Part shown: piece by piece, positions 16,411-26,293 of the stretch
How positions within the stretch are numbered: position 1 is the stretch's first letter
Layout of the letters: each line of letters begins with the position of its first letter
Assembly: GCF_900114455.1 (NCBI RefSeq)
Contig: NZ_FOTC01000001.1
Span: 372,001-436,000 of the forward strand
Reading direction: 5' to 3'
Length of the DNA stretch: 64,000 nt
DNA from: Halogranum rubrum
Lineage (GTDB): Archaea > Halobacteriota > Halobacteria > Halobacteriales > Haloferacaceae
Notes under the pieces: generated by a model
What the model saw: the letters and a program-made list of their open reading frames with translations, nothing else
Told to the model about the DNA's origin: nothing
Database searches by the model: none
Program-made: the position numbers and the translations under genes

Positions 16411-18135
16411 ATGCCGGGAGTATCTATTCGCCGTCGCGCAACGACGACGCCAGCTGTTGCCCTCTCATATCTGCTGGTAGTGTGCAGCATTGGCGCGCTT
16501 CGAATCGGGTCACTCCCGGTTGGGCCGTGGGAGGACATCTATACACAGCTCGCTGGGTTCTGGTTGTTTCTCTTTGCGGGTCACCTACTGATGCTGTGGG
16601 CCGTGCGCTGGCGACGGCTTGGGTGGGCGACCGTCTCGACGTTCACACTCATTGCAACGCTGGCTATCGTCAGTATGACGCTACAGTGGGGCTATCCGTT
16701 CGGACTCCACGACCCATGGGTCCATCTCGATACACTCACCACAGCCCAACTGAATCCGGTGAACAATCCCTATCCGCTCTTCCATGCACTCCTCCTCGCT
16801 GTGACAGCGCTCACCGAGCTTAGTAAGCAGCAGGTCCTCATGGGCGTGCCCATCATTGCTGTGAGTGCTGGCATCGGGTTTCTCTCCATGCTGATGCGAC
16901 GAATTCCCCTCTCGGCTGTCGCTGGACAGACACTCCTCATCGTGGGTGCTCCGGCATTGCTCCTCGGCGTCATCGCACGGCCATTCACCCTCGCGATGCC
17001 GTTCGTGTTGGTCATTTACTGGGTGGTCTATGCGTTTACTCCACGTCGGGCGATGGCGGTACTCGCTGTTGTCCTCACCTTTCCACTGCTGTGGCTCCAC
17101 CCCTTTGTTGCGTTCTGTGCACTCGTCATCATCACGACTGCCTTCGTCGCTCGTCTATTCTGGGTGGATGACCAGCAGTACAGACCGGGCTGGAAGCTCA
17201 CAGCCATGCTGTCTCTTTTGGCTGCTGCGTTCGTCGTCTATGTCGCCTTCGTCTCGTCGATTGGACAGCAGGTGATTGCGTCGATCATTGAAACGGTTGG
17301 CTCGCTGCAGACGCAATCGCCTCCAGCGGCCACAGACGGACCCACGCAGACGCAGCCATCCCTCTTCGCAAAGCTACTCACCCCACGGGGAGCGGTGGAA
17401 GCACTCGCTCGGTTAGCCTACGTCCTGTCGCTTGGGTTTGCAGCTGTCGTCTCACTGCTTCTTCCCTCGCCGTCGCGTCGGTTCTGGCACAACTCGCTGG
17501 TTGTCATGGTCGCTGGGTCGCTGATTGGGACGGCGCTCCTTGTGGGGGCAGTACTCTCAACGAAGGGGATTACAATCTATCGAGTCGTCCAAGTGGCTCC
17601 GCTGCTTGTCCTCCCGCTCGCAATCGGTGTATTTCGACAGTACTCGAAGCGACCCCATGAACTCCTCGCTGTCGGGTTTGCTGTCATGATTCTCATTGCG
17701 GGTCTCGGAACTGCATTTGGCTCTCCCGTGACTGGGAAGGCCACCTACTCGGCAACCGAGCCACAGGTTACAGGGGTGCAGTGGGTCGCACAGCACCGGA
17801 CAACAAACATCATCGGGACGTGGATGACGTTCTGGATCATCGAAGGCATGTATGGAAAGCCAGCGAGTTACCGCTGGTCTCCGGGCGACATGATTGGGAA
17901 GCAACGCTACGAAGAGCGTTCGGCGGCATATTCGTGGTTAGTAAACGATCAGGAACCAGATGCGCTCTATGTCGTCGATCGGGTCGAACGGACCCGTGCA
18001 CAGCTGGAAAAGCGAGAATCGAATCGTCGCCAGCCGCTCAACTGCCTGCACCAGTTTCGACAGTTCGGCAACCGTATCTACGACAATCGAGGCACGAGAG
18101 TGTATCTTCGAGGCGAGGCGTCGGTATGTACGTAG
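16411..18135 (+). CDS. Polytopic membrane protein of glycan locus
   Basis: This 574-residue protein has about 12 hydrophobic helices up to residue 440, then a soluble tail of about 130 residues containing a WSPGDMIGKQRYE segment. An early luminal-type motif is FGLHDPWVHLDTLTTAQLN, reminiscent of the acidic first-loop motif in GT-C transferases. The C-terminal soluble part also fits that layout, so a GT-C-like transferase or polymerase is the best guess. It is not convincing enough to name. It follows the GT2 and sulfatase-fold genes on the same strand. Confidence 0.75.
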   Translation: MPGVSIRRRATTTPAVALSYLLVVCSIGALRIGSLPVGPWEDIYTQLAGFWLFLFAGHLLMLWAVRWRRLGWATVSTFTLIATLAIVSMTLQWGYPFGLHDPWVHLDTLTTAQLNPVNNPYPLFHALLLAVTALTELSKQQVLMGVPIIAVSAGIGFLSMLMRRIPLSAVAGQTLLIVGAPALLLGVIARPFTLAMPFVLVIYWVVYAFTPRRAMAVLAVVLTFPLLWLHPFVAFCALVIITTAFVARLFWVDDQQYRPGWKLTAMLSLLAAAFVVYVAFVSSIGQQVIASIIETVGSLQTQSPPAATDGPTQTQPSLFAKLLTPRGAVEALARLAYVLSLGFAAVVSLLLPSPSRRFWHNSLVVMVAGSLIGTALLVGAVLSTKGITIYRVVQVAPLLVLPLAIGVFRQYSKRPHELLAVGFAVMILIAGLGTAFGSPVTGKATYSATEPQVTGVQWVAQHRTTNIIGTWMTFWIIEGMYGKPASYRWSPGDMIGKQRYEERSAAYSWLVNDQEPDALYVVDRVERTRAQLEKRESNRRQPLNCLHQFRQFGNRIYDNRGTRVYLRGEASVCT

Positions 18136-18139
18136 CGTA

Positions 18140-19291
18140 TCACGACGGCCGAGATGGTGATTTCTCTGCGAGTGTGCTGAAGAGTGCGTCTGCGCGCTGT
18201 TTGAAGCTCGAATACGAATGTGCCGCAGCGAGGGCACGACCACGTTCAGCCAATGGTTCGAGCCCAGCAGGGTCCGACAACGCTGTAGCGAGGGTCGTCG
18301 CCAATGCAGCTGCATCGTCGGATTCGAAGAGAAGACCGGTCTCTCCATCGACGACGTAATCGTGAATACCGGGCACATCCGCACCAACAACGGGTGTCCC
18401 CGAGGCTAGTGCCTCTAAGCCCGTCGTGACATAGCCCTCCAGAAGCGACGGCAACACGAAGACGAGTGCATCCCGGTACAAACGGTGTTTCTCTGTGGGG
18501 CTGACGAACCCACGGAATGACACGCGTTCAAGACCAAGCGTTCGTGCTGTCTCTTTGAGATAGTCTTCTTGTGGGCCAGTTCCTGCAATCGTCAGCGAAT
18601 GGTTCGGATACCGACGCTCGATCTCTTGCCACGCTGTGAGCAGTAACTGGGCGTTCTTCCGCTTGCTCAGTCGCCCGAGATACAGCACCTCCGTCGACTG
18701 CGGGTCGAACTGATAGCTGAATGCATCCAGTTCGACACAGGGGTTGAGCACGTGTGTCGCCGTGTGTCCGAGACGGTCACGAAGCGTCGCTTCGGTGCTT
18801 TCACCTGCACAAACGATTTCAGGCTGGTTGAGGTACGGGAGCGTCCGGTCGATTGCCTCGACAACACGACCCCTGAGTGGGCCGCTGAACCGACGTGCCG
18901 TCTCGAAGAATGCGGTATGCATGAAACAGGCATTCACCGTCTCAGATGGACACAAGAGATGGGCCGGATAGAAGGGAATATGAGAGATGTCGTCGAGGAT
19001 GACATCGAACGAGTACGCCTTCATTAGTCGGCGGAATTGCTGGAGACCGCGCACTGAGTGTAGCATTTTGGTGGTCGCTGTCGTTGGGGTCTGGTAGTCG
19101 AATGTATGGGCTGTGACGCCCGCTGGAGTCGAGAGTGAGCGATCGGCCGCTGGACAGAGAAGGTGTATCTCCCACCCCGTTGCGCCGAGCGCAGCAGCGA
19201 GATTCTCCATGAGATACGGCGCACCCCCATTGGGTTCGCCGACATAGAGTGGCGTATGCGACCGCAGCAAAACTCGAGAGTGAGTTACCAT
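18140..19291 (-). CDS. GT4 family glycosyltransferase
   Basis: This is a 383-residue protein from the ATG at 19291 (MVTHSRVLLRSHTPLYVGEPNG). The GT-B fold is shown by LYLGRLSKRKNAQLLL, the GFVSPTEKHRLYRDALVFVLPSLLEG region and the donor-site ExxxxxxxxG motif of LEALASGTPVVGADV. The acceptor is unknown. It converges on the membrane protein ending at 18135, with only four bases between them, and follows another GT4 gene 43 bases upstream, probably in one operon. Confidence 0.9.
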   Translation of the reverse strand: MVTHSRVLLRSHTPLYVGEPNGGAPYLMENLAAALGATGWEIHLLCPAADRSLSTPAGVTAHTFDYQTPTTATTKMLHSVRGLQQFRRLMKAYSFDVILDDISHIPFYPAHLLCPSETVNACFMHTAFFETARRFSGPLRGRVVEAIDRTLPYLNQPEIVCAGESTEATLRDRLGHTATHVLNPCVELDAFSYQFDPQSTEVLYLGRLSKRKNAQLLLTAWQEIERRYPNHSLTIAGTGPQEDYLKETARTLGLERVSFRGFVSPTEKHRLYRDALVFVLPSLLEGYVTTGLEALASGTPVVGADVPGIHDYVVDGETGLLFESDDAAALATTLATALSDPAGLEPLAERGRALAAAHSYSSFKQRADALFSTLAEKSPSRPS

Positions 19292-19334
19292 CGATGCGCC
19301 TCTATTGGAGAGGTCACGTTGTTTGGAAGGTCTC

Positions 19335-20504
19335 TCATCGATGAGTGTTTTTCTCGAGGGTCGATTCGTAGACGTCCAGCACTGACGAGGCTCGTTGTGC
19401 CCAGCCGTAACCGTTCGACGTAATCGCTTCCCGTGCTTGTGAGCCCATCTGCTGTGTGTGGTCGTCGTTCTTGAGGAGCGTCGTGAGTGCAGTCGAAATA
19501 GCGGACGCGTTCGGCTCGACGAGGAGCCCGGTTCGCTCGTGGTCAATGACCGTCGGCACGTCTGCAACAGGCGTCATGACCGGTGGAATCCCACTCGCCA
19601 TTGCCTCGAGTAACGTCAACGGCAATCCCTCTGTGAGCGATGGCCGACAGAAGATATCTGCGTGTCGCATCTTTCTGGCCACACTATCGACGACGCCATG
19701 GAACTGCACTCGATCAGCAATTCCTAACCGAACCGATTGCTGTTCTAACTCGGCGCGCAACGGGCCGGTCCCGACAAACGAGGCTACGGTATCGGAATGT
19801 GACTCGAAGACGGCTGGAAGCGCCTCTAGAAGTCGATCCGGTCCTTTGTTCTCGACAAGTCGGCCCACAAAGAGAATTCGCGGGTGCTCGCTGTGAGTTC
19901 GATTAGAAGGGGGCCGGAATGTGTTCGTATCGACGGCGTTCGGGACAGTCGTAATCTTCGCCGGGGAAACACCGAGACGACGGGCGTGTGCCGTTGCAGA
20001 CTCACTCACGCCGATGAGTGTATCTGCCCATGAGCAAAGTGACCGTCCCAGTGTTCGTTCGAGTGAGCGGGCTGTGACACCGCCGATCCCGTTCAACTCC
20101 GAGAGTGAGCCGAGATGGACTGTGAGTATTCGAGATGCCTTCGGAGCCCATCCGGCTGTTGCTGCGACTGCTGTGAGGTAACTCGTAAAGAAGAATCGAT
20201 TGTGGACATGGATGACGTCCGGACGATGAGTTTTGATCACACGGCGAAGTTCACCGAGTGCAGTAACTGAGATACGCGCTTGCAACCCTATTGTGTCAGT
20301 CAAGTCTGTGGCTGAAATCCGGTGGAGGGTGATATTCTCGTGCGTAAACGGCGAGACAGCTTGGTCGTTGGTTAGTGCGAACACGACGACGTCGACACCA
20401 CGGCTGGCGAGATGTGAGGCAAGCTCTGTGACGACAGTCTCAGTACCCCCACCGGGAGGCAGATAATCCGTACAGAGCAGTACGGTGAGGTTCTCTGAGT
20501 CCAT
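19335..20504 (-). CDS. GT4 family glycosyltransferase
   Basis: This 389-residue enzyme of typical length has the N-terminal PPGGGTETVVTELASHLASR acceptor-side motif and IHVHNRFFFTS. The nucleotide-sugar side shows ILFVGRLVENKGPDRLLEA, RPSLTEGLPLTLLEAMASG and a final VLDVYESTLEK. It is the first gene of a two-gene minus-strand operon with the GT4 at 18140. The sugar and acceptor are not predictable. Confidence 0.9.
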   Translation of the reverse strand: MDSENLTVLLCTDYLPPGGGTETVVTELASHLASRGVDVVVFALTNDQAVSPFTHENITLHRISATDLTDTIGLQARISVTALGELRRVIKTHRPDVIHVHNRFFFTSYLTAVAATAGWAPKASRILTVHLGSLSELNGIGGVTARSLERTLGRSLCSWADTLIGVSESATAHARRLGVSPAKITTVPNAVDTNTFRPPSNRTHSEHPRILFVGRLVENKGPDRLLEALPAVFESHSDTVASFVGTGPLRAELEQQSVRLGIADRVQFHGVVDSVARKMRHADIFCRPSLTEGLPLTLLEAMASGIPPVMTPVADVPTVIDHERTGLLVEPNASAISTALTTLLKNDDHTQQMGSQAREAITSNGYGWAQRASSVLDVYESTLEKNTHR

Positions 20505-20771
20505 TTACTGCTCCTCCATCGCTGTCTCTGCTGGCCAGCCTAAGCAACCGATGGCCCCGCTTCGAAACTGACTATGAGTCCATTGGTTCGGACGTCCCGT
20601 ACATGCCTGTGTCGTACCGCGCTGAGTACGTGGAGTCCGCGAAGAGTCGACAGAGACCACGAGAGTCACTTTCTCTGACTGGTCTGTAAATCTACTGTAG
20701 CATACGCTGCTGTCCCGTGAGCGCCTTGCTCTCTATTTCCTTCTCGTTCATATTTAGACAGACAGTCAGCA
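20505..20771. other. Intergenic, no gene seen
   Basis: This is the upstream region shared by a minus-strand GT4 and the heparinase-like gene. I see no open frame with coding character and no repeat; only the TATA box at its right end is notable. Confidence 0.5.
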
Positions 20772-20780
20772 TTTTTATAC
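20772..20780 (+). promoter_or_regulatory. Strong TATA box for heparinase-like gene
   Basis: TTTTTATAC is centred about 28 bases before the ATG at 20805, so the mRNA should be leaderless. Confidence 0.65.
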
Positions 20781-20804
20781 AGTTCAAGAACAAACAAAGA
20801 CGTA

Positions 20805-23800
20805 ATGTCCCCGAATGACGACGAGCCCACCGATAGTGGTGCATCCAATTTTCTGGACCCCCTCGGTCCTCGCTTCGGACGGCGCACGTTTCTGAAGGGA
20901 ACAGGTATTGGAATCATGGGGACGCTCCTCTCTGGGACCGCTGCTGGAGACGACTCCGCTCGAAAAACCCGCGCGAGTTTCTACACTGACGAGAAGCGGC
21001 AGGCTGCTCGCGAGAACATCGAGACCTACAGCTGGGCGGCATCGGCTCGGAATCGTGCAGTGAACAAAGCAGAGACCATCATCGAAGAGTATACTCTCGA
21101 TGAATTGTGGCACTATGTCGGCTCCCAACACATCCCTCGGGCATCCTATCTTGCCAATGGGGATGCGGGCTACTATCCATGGTCAAGCGAATGGGAAGTG
21201 AAATCCCCTGTCTCCGGGGTGGCGTATGCAGCACAGCCCGGTCAACAGTGGAAGATTACGAACGGAGAGTACACGCTCCCAACAAACGACTTCGAGGCAT
21301 ATCGACAAAGCGGTCGTGACGAAACCGGGCAGTTCGACCCCGAACGAGCCGATGATTCCTTGCTCGTCAACGAAGAACACCCCGAGATGGGACCCCAGTG
21401 GGGCGTCGACGACGGGCTCGGCTGGGTCGACGAAGCGGGTGATTTGGGATCTCCAGGGCAACAGTGGGTCCCCGTTGCGTGGGCGCACCACTGGTATGGT
21501 GTCTACGGGGTTCGCTCACTAATCGACTCTCTCGCGCAGGCATATCTGTTCACAGAAGACGAGCGGTATGCACGTGCGGCAGCCGTCCTGCTCGACCGAC
21601 TCGCTGACGTGTATCCGGAGATGAGTCTCCAAGAGACGGTCTACTTCGACGAAGGGGGATACACAGAGTGGAACGGATTCCCAAACAAATCTCACGGGGG
21701 GACTGGGAAAGGAAAACAGGTCGGGTCGATTTGGGAATCCTACTGGGTCAAAGCGGTCATGAAAGCCTACGACGCGATCTTCCCGGCACTTGACGCTGAC
21801 GTGACGCTCTCGACGTTCCTGCAGGCGAAGGCAACCGAATTCCCTGGCCTCTCGACAAAGGAAACGATGGTCGACACTCGAACAAACATCGAGGAGGGAT
21901 TCATCAAGCAGATGCTTCCGGGAGTCAAGCAAGCACAAATTCGTGGGAACTTCGGGAGCCACCAACAGACACTCGCGTTATCAGCGGTTATCCAAGACGA
22001 TTCAGATGGCTACACTGACGAGACCCTCGAATTCCTTTCTCGAGCAGGTGAATTGATAGAAGAGGACGACGGAACCCCATACGGACATTGGTATCTCACC
22101 GGTGGTGGAATCCTCGCTCGGCTTCTCTCAGACTTTGACCGCGATGGGTTCCCGAACGAAGAGAGTGTCCACTACAATTCACTCGTCGTGAGTGGCGTGC
22201 AATCAACCGCTGATACCTTGAACGGGTACACTGGGGCCCCGAACTTGGATCTATACCAAACCCCGATTTTCAAACGAACATTTGAGACACAATCTCGGTT
22301 GACCTTTCTCAACCAGTATGTCCCACGGCTTGGTGATACCTCGGGGGCGGGGCAACCTGGCTTTGAGGATATGATCGATCCGGATGACCTCGTTCGTGCC
22401 TACCAAGCAAACAACAACGAGGAACTCATCAAATGGACGTATCTCCGAAATGGAAATTCGACGAGTGGCCTCCGTGGAACTATCTTCGAAACAAATCCAG
22501 AGGTCGTCAGTGAGCGTATCGAGACAGCGCTTGAGGCATCCGGACCGCTCGAACTCGACAGCACCCAGCTTGCTGGCTTTGGGTTTACTGCACTCCGATC
22601 GGGGTCGGTTACGCAAGGGACCGGACGAGGCGTTTGGACCTACTACGGGCGCAATGCGTTCGGGCCGGACGCCGGTTATGGGACGAGCCATACCCATCGC
22701 GACGCGCTCAATATCGGACTCTTCGGGCATGGATTGAACCTTTCACCGGATCTTGGGTACCCCGAAGACACGGGCAACTGGCCGAAGCGATGGAACTGGA
22801 CCTCAAATACCATCAGTCACAATACGGTCGTTGTCAACGAACGCCAACAAGATAGACAGTGGATTGGCATACCTGAATGGTTCGACCACACTGATCGCGT
22901 CCAGTTGTCTGCTATCGAAGCAGATGAAGCATACGACGAGGCGAAACGGTATCACCGGACCACTGCACAGATTACCGTAGACGAGGAGAACTCCTACGTC
23001 ACTGATTTCTTCCACATCTACGGTGGTGAGGACCATCACTTCAGTTTCCACGGGCCAGCTGTACCAGCCGACCAGTTCGAATACGAACTCCGAGATGAAG
23101 TCTCTGAGCTCACCATTCGAGCAGGGGCGGGTGGAATCGGTGTCTCTCCTGACGCTGCCACTGCAGGAGAATGGTCGACGCGCATCTTCGACCCATCCAG
23201 CAACACACACGAGTGGCGCGGACTGACCCTACCCACCGAGAGCAGCGACGTCGATGTGCAACTGGATATCAACTCGGCGGTCACGGGGGAGCAAGACTAC
23301 TGGCATCACGTCCAAGCCGTGTATCTGGGTCAGGACACCGATGGACGGCACGTCTGTGCCGGTGTTGGGAACCAAGGCGCTGAACAAGACCCGCGCATTG
23401 GACTGTATTATCCCGAGTCGAATACGTGGGACTCCTCCGACACGATGGATGATTGGGAGAAACGAACCTGGTACTCGCTTTCGGTCTCCACACGTGGGTC
23501 AACGGTCGACATCACCCTCCAAACAACCGACGGAACAGTCCATGCAAGTGGCACCTACACCCTCCCGAGCGAGACCGACCAACGAGTCGGGATTTTCGGT
23601 GGGGTTGGGGAAGGACAGACCGGTGAGCTCTACTTTGACGCGTTTATCTTGAACGGGACTCCCAGAGAGTTCCTTCGCACTGATCTCGTCGAACAATCAG
23701 CCGTCTCGACGCGATATCTAAATCTCACAGAGCAAGACTCCGGCACCTATGCTGGTCCAGACATCCCAAAACCGGACTACGGGGAAGACACGCAATACAA

Positions 23801-24704
23801 CAACGACGTGGGCAATGGGTTCAACTATCTGTACGATGTGGAGCGAGAAGCAGATCCCAATTGGCGGTTCAGTGTCGAATGGGACAGCCGAGACCATTGG
23901 GGCGTACGAACGGCCACTGACGAAGATGTGAAATTGCGGCTGACGATGCTCACGAAGTGTGACGACGTCGCTATTGCTAATGGCAACCCGCCACAGCGGT
24001 GGAACAACCCAGAGACACTCAAGTATCTCATCGCGCATCGGAACCCCGAAGGACACGGATCGCTGTTCCGGTCAGTAATCGAGTCATATGAAGGAGAACG
24101 GTTCATCGAGCATGCGACTGGAATCCCAGTCGACAGTGCAGACCACACTGCCCGCGCAGTGCGTGTCCAACTCAAAAACGGCCGGACAGACTACATCGCC
24201 AGTGCGACCGTCCGCCCCGGTGATGACGTCTCAGAACATACCGTCGACGACGTCTTCACCTTTGATGGAGCATTCGCGGTCTATTCAACGGATGCTGAGG
24301 GGACCCACGAGCATGCTTACTTGCTCGATGGGACGACGTTAGAAGTCGACGGTGAGCGGCTGATCGAACAACGTCCGCGTATCGAAGGAGTCGTCGAAGA
24401 CTTCACTCGGGATCTCTCGCTCGATAACGAACTGCAGGTCCGAATCACCAACGGCCCGGTCGATACCCAACTTATGGAGACCACGGTAGGGTCATGGGTA
24501 TATGCTGATGCCGTCGACGACCGGAATGGCGCCTACGAGATTGTCGGTGTCGATAACGTCACTTCGACTAGTGCAACGCTCAAACTCGGCGATCAGACAA
24601 CGGTCAAAGAGTATCGTGACCCGAGTGACCTCAACGCTGGCTACGAGTACATCCTCGAAGAGAATGGCGAGTTTGTTATCCCTCTCAGTACTGAATTCGA
24701 GTAG
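20805..24704 (+). CDS. Tat-exported heparinase II/III-like polysaccharide lyase, 1299 residues
   Basis: A Tat signal (FGRRTFLKGTGIGIMGTLLSG) marks export in folded form. Residues about 60-600 form an alpha-helical toroid-like region as in alginate- and heparinase-type lyases (for example WVPVAWAHHWYGVYGVRSLI). The heparinase II/III beta domain starts near residue 610 and holds the GTSHTHRDALNIGLFGHG motif (about 625-642), with His residues that fit the catalytic or metal site. A segment of about 150 residues (about 808-955: QLDINSAVTGEQDYWHHV to YFDAFILNG) looks like an inserted LamG or jelly-roll domain, and the lyase beta sheets resume after it. The length is roughly twice that of ordinary family members. 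It probably cleaves uronate-containing surface or environmental polysaccharide outside the cell. It lies between glycosyltransferase genes and a membrane protein. Confidence 0.85.
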   Translation: MSPNDDEPTDSGASNFLDPLGPRFGRRTFLKGTGIGIMGTLLSGTAAGDDSARKTRASFYTDEKRQAARENIETYSWAASARNRAVNKAETIIEEYTLDELWHYVGSQHIPRASYLANGDAGYYPWSSEWEVKSPVSGVAYAAQPGQQWKITNGEYTLPTNDFEAYRQSGRDETGQFDPERADDSLLVNEEHPEMGPQWGVDDGLGWVDEAGDLGSPGQQWVPVAWAHHWYGVYGVRSLIDSLAQAYLFTEDERYARAAAVLLDRLADVYPEMSLQETVYFDEGGYTEWNGFPNKSHGGTGKGKQVGSIWESYWVKAVMKAYDAIFPALDADVTLSTFLQAKATEFPGLSTKETMVDTRTNIEEGFIKQMLPGVKQAQIRGNFGSHQQTLALSAVIQDDSDGYTDETLEFLSRAGELIEEDDGTPYGHWYLTGGGILARLLSDFDRDGFPNEESVHYNSLVVSGVQSTADTLNGYTGAPNLDLYQTPIFKRTFETQSRLTFLNQYVPRLGDTSGAGQPGFEDMIDPDDLVRAYQANNNEELIKWTYLRNGNSTSGLRGTIFETNPEVVSERIETALEASGPLELDSTQLAGFGFTALRSGSVTQGTGRGVWTYYGRNAFGPDAGYGTSHTHRDALNIGLFGHGLNLSPDLGYPEDTGNWPKRWNWTSNTISHNTVVVNERQQDRQWIGIPEWFDHTDRVQLSAIEADEAYDEAKRYHRTTAQITVDEENSYVTDFFHIYGGEDHHFSFHGPAVPADQFEYELRDEVSELTIRAGAGGIGVSPDAATAGEWSTRIFDPSSNTHEWRGLTLPTESSDVDVQLDINSAVTGEQDYWHHVQAVYLGQDTDGRHVCAGVGNQGAEQDPRIGLYYPESNTWDSSDTMDDWEKRTWYSLSVSTRGSTVDITLQTTDGTVHASGTYTLPSETDQRVGIFGGVGEGQTGELYFDAFILNGTPREFLRTDLVEQSAVSTRYLNLTEQDSGTYAGPDIPKPDYGEDTQYNNDVGNGFNYLYDVEREADPNWRFSVEWDSRDHWGVRTATDEDVKLRLTMLTKCDDVAIANGNPPQRWNNPETLKYLIAHRNPEGHGSLFRSVIESYEGERFIEHATGIPVDSADHTARAVRVQLKNGRTDYIASATVRPGDDVSEHTVDDVFTFDGAFAVYSTDAEGTHEHAYLLDGTTLEVDGERLIEQRPRIEGVVEDFTRDLSLDNELQVRITNGPVDTQLMETTVGSWVYADAVDDRNGAYEIVGVDNVTSTSATLKLGDQTTVKEYRDPSDLNAGYEYILEENGEFVIPLSTEFE

Positions 24705-24736
24705 TAGGGAACTCTTCACTTCCACTGTTGAGTGAA

Positions 24737-26017
24737 CTATAATCCGATGAAAAGTGGCCATGCAAGGACGCAGACCCACATTACGAGTCCAACTTTCGTT
24801 GACTGGGACCACGGGTTCTCGACTGTCTGATTCGATGCGCTCGCTGCAACGAATCCGATGACCCCGAGCACCACGAGCCGATGCAAGACGACCGCAATCG
24901 GTAACACCTCGATCCCGATCGATTGGTAATCAAGGACGAAGCCAAGTCCTAATCCAAGAATCGCGATTCCAGCCCAGTCGAATGGTTCACCGCCATGAGA
25001 GAAGAGAATAGTAACGACCGGAATCCCGACAGCAAAAACGAGATAGCCCATCCCAGCGACGAGTTTTACCGGGACGTTCGGAACCGTCGTCTCGGCGAGA
25101 ATACTAGCGCTTCGGACGATAAGTGGTAACGATAACAGCGACACCAACAAGAGCGCACTCCGTTGGTGAACCTCATCGGAGAACCCTTCCGATACTTGTT
25201 CAACTGTCGTCTGCCAGTTGTTTCGCCCTTGGATGGATCCAAAGAGCAGCAGTCCAGCTGAGAGCATACCCACGGTGGAGAGCGGCCGCAGATCAATAAC
25301 TGATGCCCAGCCGTCAGCGTCGGAGGCGCCACCGTTCGCAAACCGTTCACGGCTGATGTCGGCAGTGTACGACGCACCGAGATATTCCGTTTCGAGATGA
25401 TGCTGCGCTATTGATAACGACCCAACCGTGTGTCGAAGCCGAAACCAGTCCCAATGTTCGTGATGCGCCTGAATCGCCGTCCACCGCGCACCCTCGCTAC
25501 CCCCTTCATAGAGACGGAGATGGTGGCGTGAACCGAAGTACGTCCCGTCGTGAAGCTGGGCTGTCTCGGTCATCCAGCCCCCTGCGGGGCCAGGTGCTGC
25601 AATATAGGTGTATCGCGTCGCACCAGTCGTGTCACGCCACCTGATGTCTCCTCCGTTGACCACGACGGGCTCGCTTTCATCACCGATTCCTTGCCAGTCG
25701 TTGGTCATTGGTTCTAACTCTTTGTCCCCGTGGCCACTGAGCTGTGTGATTACGCGTGAACTTTCACCGCGAACAACGGCGTTGATTGGCAATGTGAGTG
25801 ACTCAAATGACTGCTGTCGACTGGTGAACGGCCAGAGTTTCACATCGCTCTCTTCGGAGACGGAGACGAGTTTTACGTCGTCTGGTCCCTTCATGTCCAT
25901 CTCTTCTGCGGAATGGGGTGCAACGAGACTTGGGTCGACGGTGAGAAGGACAAGAAGAACGATTACAGTACTGACCACAGCTAATCGACGACGGGAGTGA
26001 GGACGCGAGCCGTGCAT
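24737..26017 (-). CDS. Haloarchaeal membrane protein with large external domain
   Basis: This 426-residue protein has an N-terminal signal-anchor (RRRLAVVSTVIVLLVLL) and an external domain of about 200 residues that is rich in His and Trp (for example AIQAHHEHWDWFRLRHT). The C-terminal half has six or so membrane helices. The layout fits a family of uncharacterised haloarchaeal envelope proteins; I recognise no catalytic motif. It is convergent with the heparinase-like gene (32 bases between stops), so any link is through the neighbourhood only. Confidence 0.7.
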   Translation of the reverse strand: MHGSRPHSRRRLAVVSTVIVLLVLLTVDPSLVAPHSAEEMDMKGPDDVKLVSVSEESDVKLWPFTSRQQSFESLTLPINAVVRGESSRVITQLSGHGDKELEPMTNDWQGIGDESEPVVVNGGDIRWRDTTGATRYTYIAAPGPAGGWMTETAQLHDGTYFGSRHHLRLYEGGSEGARWTAIQAHHEHWDWFRLRHTVGSLSIAQHHLETEYLGASYTADISRERFANGGASDADGWASVIDLRPLSTVGMLSAGLLLFGSIQGRNNWQTTVEQVSEGFSDEVHQRSALLLVSLLSLPLIVRSASILAETTVPNVPVKLVAGMGYLVFAVGIPVVTILFSHGGEPFDWAGIAILGLGLGFVLDYQSIGIEVLPIAVVLHRLVVLGVIGFVAASASNQTVENPWSQSTKVGLVMWVCVLAWPLFIGL

Positions 26018-26074
26018 CTCTATGTCAACATTCGGTTCTAAAATTATTAATTTAACTACAAATATACACTACAT

Positions 26075-26196
26075 CTCCATACTCAAGGAGCGACCGAAGG
26101 GAGCGAGTAGGGAGGGGATACAGCGGCGTCATCGAAACAGGAAGCTCACCACTCAAGTACGAGTCATACGACGAGCGGTAGGGTGGGGTAGTTCAC
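26075..26196. mobile_element. Short remnant of IS200/IS605-type element end
   Basis: CTCCATACTC (26075-26084) pairs with GAGTAGGGAG (26105-26114). A second tail ends GGGTGGGGTAGTTCAC at 26196. The same kind of tail, ending GTAGTTTAC, closes the 441-bp element at 62577. No protein-coding part is left. It is probably two decayed right ends of TnpB-class elements in tandem. Confidence 0.45.
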
Positions 26197-26293
26197 CAGA
26201 CACATCTGTGTGCTTGTTGTACTTTTCCAGAAATTCTCGAATAACGTATGAATATGCCTTTGTAGGCGCTGATTACTTACCATACTTGGTTGC

